64,000 nt of DNA from Nitzschia sp. DOCU1 (taxonomy: Eukaryota > Bacillariophyta > Bacillariophyceae > Bacillariales > Bacillariaceae): NCBI GenBank assembly GCA_951394045.1, contig OX595997.1:868001-932000 (forward strand). The letters are read 5' to 3'. Below are positions 1-10,860 of the stretch, in pieces. Every line of letters starts with the position of its first letter. Within the stretch, counting starts at the first letter, position 1. Position numbers and translations under genes: made by a program. The notes under the pieces were generated by a model. It was not told the origin of the DNA and made no database searches. It was given only the letters and a program-made list of their open reading frames with translations.

Positions 1-134
1 TGGTCTACCTTTTCGGGAGCACTAGCACTGGATCGAAAGGTCGAATACATTTGGGAATCGATTTCCGATGGTACTACTGAACGCACCATATCTATTAGGA
101 ATCGACCGCTAGGTTATGGCAAGGAAAATGCAAC

Positions 135-1190
135 TCATTCGAACTTGCGCACGCGGGATGCCACCGGCCGCCGCCCGTATGTGCTTCTATTGGTAATCCC
201 AGTTTGGGACATTTTTGTTAGGCCGCGTTTGCCAGGATTCAATTGGTTGCCGGTAGATTTTCTACTAGCATAGGGACTCATCATTGTCATATAATAGACC
301 CAGGCTGACAAGAGGACGCATAATAGTATTCCCACAATCGTCCCCGTGCCATTTTTCGTCTCATACATCCAAATGGAATGCCAATCCTGCGGCATCAAAG
401 ACGACGCGTCCTGCCAGAAATGGTGATGCGCAGGACATTCCAAAACGTCGCAAAGGCTGGTATCCGATACACGACAGTCTTCCAATATGGACCGACAGTT
501 CGACCGAATCGTATCAATGTTGCACCGTATTGAATGACTTTCCTTCAAATATCGATGCTGAATGAATTGTCCATCAGCCTCCCATCCATCACTGCCTCGA
601 CCATAGAATGGCTCATTACGAAGAGCTTGCTCGTGACAATTTGCTTCTCCCAGCATTCGGCACCAATCAACTGCAGGACAAACCAACATCGGATCCAATG
701 ATGAGCCAGAAGCAGAATCACTTCCATCGCCACCAATTATCTGGTCAGGATTGTGATGAGTCTTTAAATGTAAATCCATGTAATACCGACTTGCAAAAAC
801 CTTGGAGCATATTCCACATTTCCACCAATATTTTGTTTTTTTGGCATTTTGTTTCTTTCGCCGTTCCTTGATTGTCAAGCTGGGGTAGGCACCTTTGGGG
901 TTGCTGGGTGGTTTGATCGGAATCGATTGTTCTTCGTCATACCGCAAAAGATCCCGAGACGGAAAGAGTGGACACTCGGAGGGTCTCGCATCCCGGAGCC
1001 AGTGCTCTAGCAATGTCCATATATCGTCCGAGTCATGGATCAAAGGATCTCCGCGCAACGCAACTTGCCGCAATGTGTTTTCCAATAAACTTCGAGCGGC
1101 GCGGCTCAATCTCCGATTGCAACGTTCTTCTTCGGGCGCTAACGGCGAGGCGTTGTCCTCATCATCGCCATGCTCCGCACCACCCGGCAT
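135..1190 (-). CDS. C2H2 zinc-finger protein with a C-terminal membrane anchor
   Basis: Complete single-exon reading frame of 351 codons from an ATG at 1190 to TGA. I do not recognise a named gene. One C2H2 finger is visible (C125, C128, H141, H145/146) just after a lysine-rich stretch (about 108-120). A single strong hydrophobic segment lies at about 284-304, followed by a basic tail. Between finger and membrane segment lie many cysteines (about 171, 177, 185, 223, 232, 239, 247, 252), which would suit a disulfide-bonded luminal domain. A finger plus a membrane anchor is an unusual pair: it could be a membrane-tethered regulator or simply a zinc-stabilised membrane protein. It is divergent from the kinase gene at 1709, sharing about 520 bp. 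Function is inference; that the frame is coding is well supported by its length and composition. Confidence 0.7.
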   Translation of the reverse strand: MPGGAEHGDDEDNASPLAPEEERCNRRLSRAARSLLENTLRQVALRGDPLIHDSDDIWTLLEHWLRDARPSECPLFPSRDLLRYDEEQSIPIKPPSNPKGAYPSLTIKERRKKQNAKKTKYWWKCGICSKVFASRYYMDLHLKTHHNPDQIIGGDGSDSASGSSLDPMLVCPAVDWCRMLGEANCHEQALRNEPFYGRGSDGWEADGQFIQHRYLKESHSIRCNIDTIRSNCRSILEDCRVSDTSLCDVLECPAHHHFWQDASSLMPQDWHSIWMYETKNGTGTIVGILLCVLLSAWVYYMTMMSPYASRKSTGNQLNPGKRGLTKMSQTGITNRSTYGRRPVASRVRKFE

Positions 1191-1708
1191 GGCTAAAGCC
1201 GAGTTAATTCACCACAAAACGAAGGAAGTGTGCTGATCGCCTTTGTGATCTATGAAACACAAGGACAACGTAATCAGCCGCTTCTTCCAAAATGTCGCAT
1301 GCTACACCTCAACTTGCAAACGAAGTCGAACGAGTCCGCCTCTGATAGAATAGTGAGTCGAGTCAGTCGTCGATTTCATTCCCGAACGTGTGAGTCACAG
1401 GGAACACCCTCCGAGAGCCGGGCGGCTGATGTTTCGGCTCCATTTTCGAATTTGATTGGTCCGATGATTTTCGATTTGACACGTCGAGTGTTCGTCGATA
1501 TGTCCCGTCTTTTCGCGATCGTTCTTCATCCTTTTGGGAATCTGTTCTTTACAAGGGATGACGACAGAGGAGGAGAGGTCACACGACGACGTTTTGTTGG
1601 TGTCGAACCCTGTCTTTACGATTCTCATCCGATTTCATCGTAGTTTGCACACTACTATTTATTTTGGAGTCAAAGACTTGGAGTTGTCTGTGTTGTTCCA
1701 CATTCCAA
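1191..1708. promoter_or_regulatory. divergent intergenic region
   Basis: Gene-free stretch between two divergent starts, so it should contain both promoters and 5' UTRs. No TATA box or other motif stands out. The in-frame extension upstream of 1709 has no ATG and was not taken as coding. Confidence 0.4.
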
Positions 1709-2599
1709 ATGTCGTCAACCATGTCGCTCAGCAACAAGAAGTGGCCCATCCTTCTCTTGGGTATCTTTTTGTCGACCGCATCGATCGGAGAGGCTTTTTC
1801 CGCATCTATCGCATCACGAGCCTTTACAAGAGTCAATAGTAACGATGTGGTGGACAAACCCAAACTCATTCTGATCGGTGGTTGCAGCGGCACGGGCAAA
1901 AGTACCTTTGGAATGAGTGTCGCCTTGGATCAAGGGATTCTCAAGTGCATTTCGACTGACACTATTCGTTCCGTCATGAGAAGTTTCGTGGACAAGGACA
2001 TCAGCCCCGCGCTCCATAGATCTTCCTACGAGCCAGCCAATGACGATGGAAGCGATGACCCTGTCAAGAGCTGGAAGCAAACCTGCAAGGTGCTGTCCAA
2101 GAGTGTGGACGAGTTGGTGGATGAAATGATTCGACGTGGTGCCAGCCTTGTCCTCGAAGGAGTGCATATCATGCCAAACAGCTATCTCATTGAGCGCTGG
2201 GAAGCTTCGGGGGGCGTTGCAACTGGAATCGTTTTGCAAGTGCCCGATGAAGAAGCTCACAAGTCTCTATTGTTACGACGAGGAGTGACCACTGGCAAGG
2301 GCGAAGAAGAAAAGTTGGCCAAATTTAAACGCATCCGGGCCATCCACGATGCGATGGTTGACATGGCCCAAGAAGCCAATTGGGTAGTAATTGAACAGAA
2401 CCTCGAACCGGATCCTCTCGAGATTGTTGCTAGTAGACTGTGGAGGGGAGCAGGAATTCAGTGCTTCTCAGCCGAGCAACTTACTTCGAGAACGGAGCGC
2501 CGGACTCCAGATTTTTGGGTAGAAGCGGAAACAAACAAAGAGAAGCCGGCAGAGATGAAGCAGGGCCAAAATGGAGAAAAGGTTGGGGCCCTGCACTAG
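1709..2599 (+). CDS. P-loop kinase of the 2-phosphoglycerate-kinase type, with targeting presequence
   Basis: 296 codons from ATG 1709, the first in-frame ATG, to TAG. An N-terminal hydrophobic signal (about residues 12-30) ends in an EAFSAS stretch that resembles the diatom ASAFAP plastid motif, so plastid import is likely. A Walker A motif GGCSGTGKST follows at about 57-66, then an STDTIR segment and a V-L-E-G-V-H stretch. This arrangement is typical of the P-loop kinases annotated as 2-phosphoglycerate kinase in archaea and as 2PGK-like in plants. The likely reaction is ATP-dependent phosphorylation of a small acid or alcohol; the substrate cannot be read from sequence. A possible link is 2-phosphoglycerate or photorespiratory 2-phosphoglycolate chemistry in the plastid, which is only inference. 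The C-terminal 45 residues are polar and probably disordered. Confidence 0.75.
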   Translation: MSSTMSLSNKKWPILLLGIFLSTASIGEAFSASIASRAFTRVNSNDVVDKPKLILIGGCSGTGKSTFGMSVALDQGILKCISTDTIRSVMRSFVDKDISPALHRSSYEPANDDGSDDPVKSWKQTCKVLSKSVDELVDEMIRRGASLVLEGVHIMPNSYLIERWEASGGVATGIVLQVPDEEAHKSLLLRRGVTTGKGEEEKLAKFKRIRAIHDAMVDMAQEANWVVIEQNLEPDPLEIVASRLWRGAGIQCFSAEQLTSRTERRTPDFWVEAETNKEKPAEMKQGQNGEKVGALH

Positions 2600-2953
2600 A
2601 TGAGCCATGAGATGTCTGAAAGTAATCAGTGAACACTCAAGTAGAGTTGATACTGGCCAAGATTTCTCCTCTCCACAACCTTTGCGCACTCTCTGATTCA
2701 CACCCCGCCCTTGCTTGGACCAACAACACTAATACAGTTCTGGTGTCCAATCGAAGGTTTTGGGTTCACCCGTCTTTTCTTTACATCGCCATAGGAACTT
2801 ACCCCCGGCATACGGCACCGCTACGCCCTCAAATGTCAACCTCTCATCACCATTTGAAAGCACTCTCTCCACACACCACACTTTGCCATACACTACTGTT
2901 GTCACATGGCCATGTGGCTTCAATCATCTTATAATTATTGCTATTAGTCACAA
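2600..2953. other. convergent intergenic region
   Basis: About 350 bp between the stops of two convergent genes. I see only 3' UTR-like sequence; short frames here lack protein-like composition. Confidence 0.4.
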
Positions 2954-4564
2954 TTACTTTCGATGATGCTTGTACTTTTTGCTTTGGCGTCCACTTCCCC
3001 GTTGGTTCGGAAGTGCGCCACCACGTCCTCCACTACCACCCGCATAGTATCCCTTCTGAATTTCCTTTCGCACAGATTCCTCTGTACCCTCTTCTTCCAA
3101 CGAGGACTTGCGTTTTCTCCGTCCAGATTGCTTGAATGCTGCAAGTTGTTCCTTGAGTTCGCGCGTCGCTAATCGTTGCGCTTCATTGACGCGTTCCAAC
3201 AAAACCAATACTGTTTCTTCGTCAAGCTTGTATTCGGGAAGCTTCTTTCCCAATAGTCCTTCCAGACGTTGATAGACTTCTACATCGTATTGCGTGACCA
3301 TGGCAATGGCTTTCCCTGATTTACCAGCGCGCGCAGTCCGACCAACGCGATGAATATAGTCCTTTCCGTGGCCAGGCAAATCAAAGTTAATAACCACATC
3401 CACCTCGGGAATGTCCAACCCTCGACTGGCCACATCAGTGCAGATCAAGACGGATCTTTCCCCACTGGTGAACTTGTGCAGCGCCCCAAGACGTTTCGGT
3501 TGCGACATTTGTCCGTGCAAACAAATGGCCGGAAAGCCCAAGTTGCGAAGCATCAGAGCGAGTCTCTGGACATTGTTGCAAGTCGCTCCAAACACCAGGA
3601 TCGATTGACCGGCATGTTCATTGATCAAATACGTCAAGTAGCAATCCTTGTACTTGGCAGGTATGAAAAGATAACTTTGCAGAAGTTTCTTGGGAGTTTG
3701 GAATTTGGTCGAGACTTCGACCTTGACGGGATCACGCAAACAGGCGCGTTGGAGCTTTTGGACTTTGGATGTCATAGTCGCACTGAACAACAAAGTGTGG
3801 CGATCTTCTGGGATCACTTGCAGAATTTCGTTCAGCTCCTGTTCGAAATCCAACGAAAGCATTCTATCGGCTTCGTCGAGACAAAGATAGCTCAATTTCC
3901 GCAAATGAAAGCCCTTTGTGTTTGTCAAGTGATCCAAAAGGCGACCAGGAGTTGCCACAACAATATGAGGATTTCTGCCCAAAGCAATCGACTGTTGCAT
4001 CATCGGGACACCACCCACAATACAGACACTGGTCGCTCCAATCGATTGACCCAAGGCTTCAACGACTTGATGAATTTGGAAGGCGAGTTCACGAGTTGGA
4101 GCTAACAAAACAGCAAAGACCGCCCCTCGCACCGGATTCTCCAAGAGACGCTGCAGAACGGGCAAAACAAAAGCACCTGTTTTACCCGATCCCGTTTCTG
4201 CCAACCCAATAATGTCTCGTCCCTTCAATGCTTCGGGCAAAACACTTTCCTGAATAAGGGTCGCAGACTTCCAGCCAAGCTTGTCGCAAGCTTCACAGAG
4301 AGCGTCACAGACGCCAAGTGACTTGAAGGTGGCATCTGTCAGAATTCCAGTGTCGTTTTTAGCAGACTGTTCAGCGCCACCCTGGTTGTCATCTACATCC
4401 TCGGCACTTTTTTCTTCTACATGCGATTCCTCGGTCTTTGAGGGCGCCTGCTCTTCAACAGAAACGGAAGCCGCAGCCGCGTCGGCTGTTCCTTCGACAT
4501 CGCTTGAGACCTTCTTGTCCTTTTTCGATTTTTTCTTACGCTCGACGCTGTTAGAACGAGCCAT
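2954..4564 (-). CDS. RRP3: DEAD-box ATP-dependent RNA helicase, DDX47/Rrp3 type
   Basis: 536 codons, no intron, ATG at 4564 (MARSNS); the frame continues a little upstream but without ATG. All helicase motifs are present: Q motif with F at about 80-105, motif I AETGSGKT (122-129), Ia PTRELA, Ib TPGR, II DEAD (about 230-233), III SAT (about 261-263), SRGLD and motif [12 protein letters not shown]. Closest family by feel is Rrp3/DDX47, a nucleolar helicase acting in 18S rRNA maturation with the SSU processome. The N-terminus is Lys-rich then acidic (about 1-75) and the C-terminus is basic and Gly/Arg-rich, both usual for this family. It is divergent from the plastid membrane protein gene at 4907. 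The DEAD-box call is certain; the subfamily is probable. Confidence 0.9.
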   Translation of the reverse strand: MARSNSVERKKKSKKDKKVSSDVEGTADAAAASVSVEEQAPSKTEESHVEEKSAEDVDDNQGGAEQSAKNDTGILTDATFKSLGVCDALCEACDKLGWKSATLIQESVLPEALKGRDIIGLAETGSGKTGAFVLPVLQRLLENPVRGAVFAVLLAPTRELAFQIHQVVEALGQSIGATSVCIVGGVPMMQQSIALGRNPHIVVATPGRLLDHLTNTKGFHLRKLSYLCLDEADRMLSLDFEQELNEILQVIPEDRHTLLFSATMTSKVQKLQRACLRDPVKVEVSTKFQTPKKLLQSYLFIPAKYKDCYLTYLINEHAGQSILVFGATCNNVQRLALMLRNLGFPAICLHGQMSQPKRLGALHKFTSGERSVLICTDVASRGLDIPEVDVVINFDLPGHGKDYIHRVGRTARAGKSGKAIAMVTQYDVEVYQRLEGLLGKKLPEYKLDEETVLVLLERVNEAQRLATRELKEQLAAFKQSGRRKRKSSLEEEGTEESVRKEIQKGYYAGGSGGRGGALPNQRGSGRQSKKYKHHRK

Positions 4565-4906
4565 GACTCTCGTGTATTGGATAGAAAGTGCAACAGAGAC
4601 AGGGAGCAAATCGAAAGAAGTGCCAAGAAAGAAAAATGATCAAGAATTTCGGTTGTCGAAAAGCGTGGGAAATTGGTTGGTGGCAAGTTCGATTCAAAGA
4701 GAGCGTTTTGACCCAGCGAATTCCAAATTCCATATACGACTTCTTGGACTCAACAGCGATGCCACGCCCCACGAAAAAGATACACGGCAACAAACAGCAT
4801 GCCAAAAAACATCATCTGTCGAAAGTCATCGATGAGTTGACAATAAACATATCCCACCTGATTGTCATTCAACCAGCAACCCTGCTCTGAACGCAAACGA
4901 ATCAAC
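4565..4906. promoter_or_regulatory. shared divergent promoter region
   Basis: 342 bp between the ATGs of the helicase (minus) and the plastid membrane protein (plus). It must hold both promoters. No recognisable element stands out. Confidence 0.4.
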
Positions 4907-5801
4907 ATGCTACGCCTCCATAGCAACATACTTCTTGTGTCATCTGTGCTCGTCGCTGTACTTCTGGAGTGCGTCGTTGGCTTCGTCGTCACTCAGCCGA
5001 CCCGTGTGGTGTTGCCGTTCCATGCGGCAGTTCCGAGACTTGATCGCCTACAACGACAAGATGCTTTGAAAATGGCAGAAGACGACGATGACGACGCTTC
5101 GTCGCCAGATTCTCCCAAACGCAAGCGAAAAAGAAAACGCAAGCAAGGCGAGGAACAAGGATCGGAGGCCTCAACCTCACTTGCCGTGGAGAAGCCCACC
5201 GACCCAGTCGTTGAACTCAAACCTCGGAATTACAATCCTGTACAGATGCAAGTTGCGGATGTTCGGGATGTTGTGAGTGGTACATCTACCACTAGATCTA
5301 CGGATAATAAGGCGTCTCCTGCAGTACCAACATCGCAAAAAATGGCCAGCACCTCGTCATCGCCCTCGGGACCGTCCATTTCTACCCCATCGTCGTCCAT
5401 GGATGATTCATTGCAGCAACTCTTGGAAGACGCTAAACGAATGCAACAACTAGAAGAAACTACAGAAGAAGGAGGCAGCAATGTCAAGGCCACGCTTCGC
5501 AACGTTCTCGGCAATATCGTGACGGCCGACTTTTTTGTCGTGTGCGCCTTTTTGTTGTGGTTCTTGGTGGGAATCTTTTGTAGTTCGGTTCTGAAAGACG
5601 ACACAATTCAAATTGCGTTCAATAGTAAGTACTTGGAAGGAAGGGGCGGCATTTTTTATTTCACGGGTACCTTATCAACGCTCACTTCATGTTTTCGATG
5701 CAGACAACTTTCAAGCCTTTGTGCAGCCGGCGTTGGGGATTTTGATGGTCGGAGCGGTAGCGGGAAACTTTTTAAAAGAAGAAGGCGAGGAAGAAGGCTG
5801 A
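4907..5801 (+). CDS. plastid-targeted membrane protein, unknown function (one intron)
   Basis: Two exons, 4907-5624 and 5704-5801; the 79-nt intron starts GTAAGT and ends GCAG. Splicing gives 271 residues and restores a sensible C-terminus (an FNNNFQAF stretch). An N-terminal hydrophobic signal (about 7-25) is followed by GFVVTQP, an ASAFAP-like cleavage context, so a plastid bipartite presequence is likely. Residues about 55-190 are acidic, lysine-rich then Ser/Pro-rich and look disordered. The C-terminal third has two hydrophobic segments (about 207-229 and 244-262) around a short loop. This suggests a small thylakoid or envelope protein of photosynthetic stramenopiles; I cannot name it. 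Without splicing the frame reads into arginine-rich nonsense, which supports the intron. Confidence 0.7.
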
Positions 5802-6042
5802 GTGTCAGTGTGATAACAATAGCTCCGGATGGCTAGCTAGATACTTCCCGACAATCTTCGGATTCAACTGCACGCGGTTTGGGTTGCCGGGATTTGCCGC
5901 TTCGGATAATAGCACCAATTAGCTAGTTATGCATGACAAAAATTGCTCAATTTCTATCCAGTAGACAACTCGAATAGTAAAAGTTGGTGCAAATGAGTAA
6001 ACCAACAGGGGCAAGCATCTTGAAAATAGCATCACATCGAGC

Positions 6043-6046
6043 AAAA
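6043..6046 (-). terminator. Pol III T-run after tRNA-Asn
   Basis: Four T in a row on the minus strand six bases past the tRNA 3' end, the minimum RNA polymerase III stop signal. Confidence 0.5.
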
Positions 6047-6051
6047 CGAAT

Positions 6052-6124
6052 CGGACTATAGTGGGATCGAACCACTGGCCTTGCGATTAACAGTCGCACG
6101 CTCTACCGACTGAGCTAATAATCC
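6052..6124 (-). tRNA. tRNA-Asn (anticodon GTT)
   Basis: 73-nt cloverleaf on the minus strand. The acceptor stem GGATTAT pairs with ATAGTCC (one G-T pair), discriminator G. A D arm with AGCTCAGTCGG, an anticodon loop CTGTTAATC giving GTT, and a T arm with GGTTCGATCC are all present. No intron. CCA is not encoded, as usual for a eukaryotic nuclear gene. It differs from the copy at 9207 by one base in the D loop. Confidence 0.95.
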
Positions 6125-7823
6125 AACCCACAGCTTCGCACGACTAACACGGTACGAATAATTCGGTAATTATTTAAGTCATCGGCACGATGGAAAAATG
6201 ACACACACACGGCATCTCTTCCATCAACATCATTTGCGCTGGAGTAGATGTTGTCGGCAACTTCTCATCTTTCGACGAAAACCTTGCATCTTACTTCTGA
6301 TAGAGAACGAGATCATGAAGGGTCTTAGATAGCCATACCGCTATTGATGCCAAAGAAAACGCCAGCGGTATGTTCACCAAGGTGCATCGCTCGCGAGGAA
6401 ATGCCTCTGATTTCGGCGATTTTCGATCAAATCACGTCTCTCTCCGAGAAATTGTGAAACTAGGTTGACCACGTGGGTCGTTGGCGAAGGATTTTACGCA
6501 AGAACGTCTGTCGGTGAAGCGTGCATTGAGGGAAGAATTGACACCGGTCCATGTTACTGCTGCCACCAACGTTGGAATTGCCACATCAAAGACCCGGCAT
6601 TTTTGTGAAGTTGGCATTTGTGGAAGATGACGACGATATCTCCAAAGTGCAGCAGCTTCGACGTTCATACTCCGTCGAGAGAGACTCTACCATACGATTG
6701 GACCCCATGCGGGGAAACCGATCCATGCTGTCTAAACAAGTTGTCTGCATCCAGCCGGTAGGGTGCGGTGGTTCTTGCTGACTACAACGCCGCTAATACG
6801 TTCCTTTCGTCGAGTGGCGAGTAGATGGTTGGATCTCTCAGCACTTATACTTTGGCTGTGTATTTCACTATCAATATTCGCGTGTTGGCATTTGCTCTGC
6901 TGGCGATGTGGTGTACTTTTTTCCCTGACCCCCACGGCCACTTTAGCGATGAGGATCGACAAGACAACTGGAGTATTATCATGCTGAACCGATTGAACAA
7001 CTCATTACTCACGGGGAAGAAGGCCCAGCGGCCACGTCCTTGCATGAATTTGAAGATGCATGTCGGTTGTCGCAACTTGACATGACCCGATATTGGATTC
7101 CGCTAGTACTCCACCTGACGTATTCTTGATGCTCGAACTAGATTCCTTTATTACGACTTATCTTGAGCAAAGCGACACTTCCCATGCTTGAGCCCAGAAT
7201 TTGTCGGGGTTTGTTCCACTGTAAATGCCGTGCCCATCCACCCTGGGCAGTTCATCCTCCCCTCCGAGAAGATCTCCTGAACCCGGTTGCAACATTCAGG
7301 CTTCCTTCTGCATGGACTGAATCTACTTCATATTGAGTCATCGCTATGCTTGTAGCTTTGCTTTCCCATGTCCCATGTTTTCGTACCCCGTGAGGATATC
7401 TACTGCCTAATAGCAAGGTGACAATATATGCCGCCAGTAGCGACTGTTGTGACGAACCCATAGTCTCAAGCTAGCAGAATTCTTTGGCCTACCGTTTAGT
7501 CCCTGGAGTATAAGGAGCCCACAGACTGATTGATGATCCGAGTAGTAATCAAGTCCAATGGAGTTGCACTCGCAGGTAATCTTTATTATCCCGCCTCTAT
7601 CATAGCTCTGTCGCTCTGAACTTGCTACGCGCAGGCCGGCCATCCACCATGGCCATATCTTCGACTATTTCGACCAATGGCAGCTACATCCTGCAGACGC
7701 ACCTCTTCTTGTATCCACAGCAGAAGATATCTTTTGTTTTCATTGTTGTCGAGAGCCATCGCGTTTCAGAGTGATATATGATATCGATTCCTCGTCGCGA
7801 TTTTGCAATTTGATAGATCAGAA
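6125..7823. other. 1.7-kb stretch without a convincing gene
   Basis: No frame here has length or composition like its neighbours. Weak protein-like pieces occur at about 6480-6625 and 6820-7080 but are broken by stops within 50-90 codons. It may contain a decayed gene or only regulatory sequence for the dehydrogenase downstream. Confidence 0.4.
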
Positions 7824-9035
7824 ATGTCCGCAAGTGCCACCATGCTTGCCTTCTCAATTGTCAATCCAGGCGACACCAAAGGCCAAGTCGTCGAAATCCC
7901 TAAACCCGAGCCAGAACCAGGATTTGCTCTCATTAAAGTTTTGCGGGCGGGTGTTTGCAATACCGACTTGGAGATTTTACAAGGCTACATGGGATTTCAT
8001 GGCGTATTGGGTCATGAATTTGTCGGTGTAGTTGAAGATGTGGCTGAAGTATCCGAAGATGTGAAGCAACAATGGATAGGCAAGCGCGTCTGCGGTGATA
8101 TCAACGTTGGTTGTGCGACCTGCGCTGTATGTCAAAACACTCAGAATCTGGATGCCTGTTGTAGCAAAATGTCTCGAAACCACTGTCCAAATCGAACAGT
8201 TCTAGGAATTTTGAATCGGAACGGAACAATGGCAGAGTATTTGACTCTTCCCGTTGGGAATTTGCATTTGGTTCCAGACGATGTTCCTGATGAAGTGGCT
8301 GTCTTTGCAGAACCCTTGGCGGCCGCCTGTCGGATTTCGGAACAAGGTCTCGTCAACTACGACAAGACAAGACCCGATAAGGTAGCTATCTTAGGAGATG
8401 GCAAGCTTGGATTGATGATTGCCGAAGTGTTGGGTCGAGAGCACTCTCGTCATGGTTTGCCGCCGGATGACCGTCCCGTATTGTTTGGAAAACACCAGCA
8501 CAAGCTCGATCTTGTGAAGAATAGTGGAGTTGAATGCAAATTCGTATCTGAATGTCAAGATGAGAAGGCTTTCAACGGTGTAGCCTCTGCGCATGCTGCA
8601 AAATATGATGTCGTTGTCGATGCTACGGGTAGCCCTGCTGGATTGTCATTGGCGGCGGGATTATGTCGACCAATGGGCACACTGGTAGGGGATGTTGTCT
8701 TGCCTGAAATCTGATCTTGTGTGTGCCAGGTACCTCACGTCCATGGACTGTTATTGTAGATTCTGAAAAGCACTTGTGCTGCTGGAAAAGAGTTCAATGC
8801 TGCGCCGTTTGTGATTGATGAACTCAAAGTAGTCGGAAGCCGATGCGGCCCGATCAATCGAGCTCTGGAGCTTCTGGACTTGAAAGAAGATGATGCCCCC
8901 AAATCCTGTGACCGAAAGCTACATGTGGAAAAGTACATTACCATGACCTTTCCGCTCTCGAAGGCAGACGAGGCTATCCAGTGCGCAGCGCAGAAATCAA
9001 CAATGAAGGTGCAAATAATTTGTTCTGAGCAATGA
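7824..9035 (+). CDS. zinc-dependent medium-chain dehydrogenase (alcohol/polyol dehydrogenase-like, one intron)
   Basis: Exons 7824-8684 and 8760-9035, with a 75-nt GTAGGG...TGTAG intron, giving 378 residues. Splicing joins PMGTL to ILKSTCAAG, exactly the conserved GT-V-LKST strand of the family. Catalytic zinc ligands are visible as GVCNTDLE (C45) and GHEF (H64, E65), with FAEPLAA further on. Structural-zinc cysteines lie at 97, 100, 103 and about 112/121. The nucleotide fold carries GDGKLGLM at about 195. It most resembles the MDR group with the NRTVLGI and VVGSRCGP signatures, NAD(P)-dependent enzymes of unsettled substrate. No targeting signal is evident, so it is probably cytosolic. Confidence 0.88.
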
Positions 9036-9206
9036 TTGATCCGAACAAGGTGCGCTACAAAAGGCAGAGAGTACTAGATAGATGTTTCGATTCCTAAGGT
9101 GGAATTGGAGGCAATAGTAACCTTGAAAGAATACAAATAATATGTTTTGCAATTGGGGGTTTTACTTACTTGATTCTTGTATCGGAAAAAGCTCGTTAAG
9201 GGATAC

Positions 9207-9279
9207 GGATTATTAGCTCAGTCGGCAGAGCGTGCGACTGTTAATCGCAAGGCCAGTGGTTCGATCCCACTATAGTCCG
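9207..9279 (+). tRNA. tRNA-Asn (anticodon GTT), second copy
   Basis: 73-nt cloverleaf with the same stems and anticodon (9240-9242) as the gene at 6052, in the opposite orientation, differing by C for T in the D loop. Flanking sequences are unrelated. Confidence 0.95.
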
Positions 9280-9288
9280 TAGACCTTC

Positions 9289-9293
9289 TTTTT
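9289..9293 (+). terminator. Pol III T-run after tRNA-Asn
   Basis: Five T starting ten bases beyond the tRNA discriminator base, a standard RNA polymerase III terminator. Confidence 0.6.
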
Positions 9294-9820
9294 GCAAAAT
9301 ACTAGAGGTGGTAGTATGTTTCTCCATATCGGCTACGCCGACGATCTCTTATTGCCCATGAAAACATGACGATGGACTACTAGCTGCTACTGCTACTGAT
9401 AGCTAGAGGTACTATTGTCTTTGTTCGACTAGCTCGATAGTGCGTACTCTCCGCTGCTTAACTGTACCTGGTAATAGGATGCAGAATTCAGATTTGGTTG
9501 GCAAATACCTGAAAAATCAGCCTAGGCTCTCCTAGCACGGTCGCCGCGGGTCCAAGTTAGCCAAGAGTAACAGCTGCCTTGTTCAGAAATACTAACGGTA
9601 GCTAGCAGCAGAGAAATGTAGCCAACTGAGTTTTCAGAGCAGCGAATGCTGCCTAACGTGTTCCGAGCTGTCAAATCTCAATAGCAATTGGGGTCGGCCA
9701 GAGAATTAAAACTAACGTCTAGAAACACAAGGAAGATCAATGATGGGCGCCTTGACTCACAACGATCTAATAAAGAAATCGTTATTCTACTCGCATCAAG
9801 CCAAACTCGGAAACTGTGGT
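9294..9820. other. intergenic stretch
   Basis: About 530 bp with no coding frame I would support. It probably holds the 3' UTR of the L12 gene at its right side. Confidence 0.4.
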
Positions 9821-10434
9821 TTAAGCCTCAGGGATTTCGATTTCGCCATCATCAATTCCTTGCTGAATATCACGAGGAGATTCACCGTTGACAGTGCATC
9901 CGATAGAATTGCAAGTTCCAAGAATCTCCTTCACAGTTCCGGCAAGCTTGCGAGCGCAAGAGCGCTCCCTCATTTCCTTGGCAATGTCAATGACTTGGTC
10001 CAAGGTGAGGTTTCCGTCGTGCTTGACGTTCTTGACCTTCTTGCGGTCACGAACGGGTTCGTTCAAGGCTTTCATGACAAGAGAGCTGGAAGAAGGAATC
10101 ATCGAAACGGAAGCTTGACGGTTCACAACCGTCAACTTGACCGTCACGCTCAAGCCCTTCCAGTCCATGGTCGCTTTCTGGATATCCTCACCAACCTTCT
10201 TGGGGGACAAACCGAGAGGACCAATCTTGGGCGCAAGGGAGGAGGCCGCAGCGACCTCACCACCCACGGTGCGCATGATTACTACATAAATCAAAGAGGG
10301 ATAGGATCATCAGACCACAAGTTCATGTCGGGGCAACAGTCTCCATCCAAAGCGCTATGAATTTCCCTTAGCTGCTGCTAGTGCATCCACCACAACTCAC
10401 CAATCTTAACATCATCACTTGGAGGAGGGCCCAT
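9821..10434 (-). CDS. RPL12: 60S ribosomal protein L12 (uL11), one intron
   Basis: Exon 1 is 10434-10401 (ATG, 34 nt) and exon 2 is 10281-9821; the 119-nt intron starts GTGAGT and ends TGTAG. Splicing gives 164 residues beginning [20 protein letters not shown]. Family hallmarks follow: [18 protein letters not shown] (the L11 N-terminal domain), then an rRNA-binding C-terminal domain ending with a [10 protein letters not shown] stretch. uL11 sits at the base of the ribosomal stalk and binds the GTPase-associated region of 25/28S rRNA. An intron directly after a very short first exon is usual for eukaryotic ribosomal protein genes and may matter for expression. Length and motifs match the cytosolic protein, not the plastid or mitochondrial L11. 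Confidence 0.96.
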
Positions 10435-10860
10435 GGTGTTTATAGACGATGACAGTAACTTAGACTGACTACGACAACCCTTGAATTCTTTGCAACAGAG
10501 TGCGACAATTGAGTTTCATTGTTGACAAGAGCGATTGTTGGCGCCACTCTTTTGCGCTTTTACCGGTTTACTAAAACGACGTCGTGTGGGGTGTGGGTGC
10601 GGTCTGTCTTGGTGGCGCTGGAAAAAGAAGAATGACCACTGCGATTAAACTTCGGACGGCAGAGCAGACGGTTCTCCCTCCAAATCCAGCCGATACTGGA
10701 GCGACGTACAGACTCCATTTTTAGAGGGAACAAATTATTTCCAAAACTGGGAGGGGACGTGTCACAAAGGGCCTTGTCGACCTTGGGAGGCTCAACATCG
10801 AAGGGTCATCCAAAGGATCTCATCTTTTCCTTGCGGTGGCGCACCGGCAGAACACTGTTG
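10435..10860. other. intergenic region upstream of L12 and of the next plus-strand gene
   Basis: Divergent spacer that must hold the L12 promoter. From about 10637 onward one plus-strand frame is open and looks partly coding, so the right part may be a 5' exon of the next gene whose start I could not fix. Confidence 0.35.

Noticed and set aside
2468..2701. Minus-strand 77-codon frame
   Set aside because: Overlaps the end of the kinase gene and its 3' UTR; no motif.
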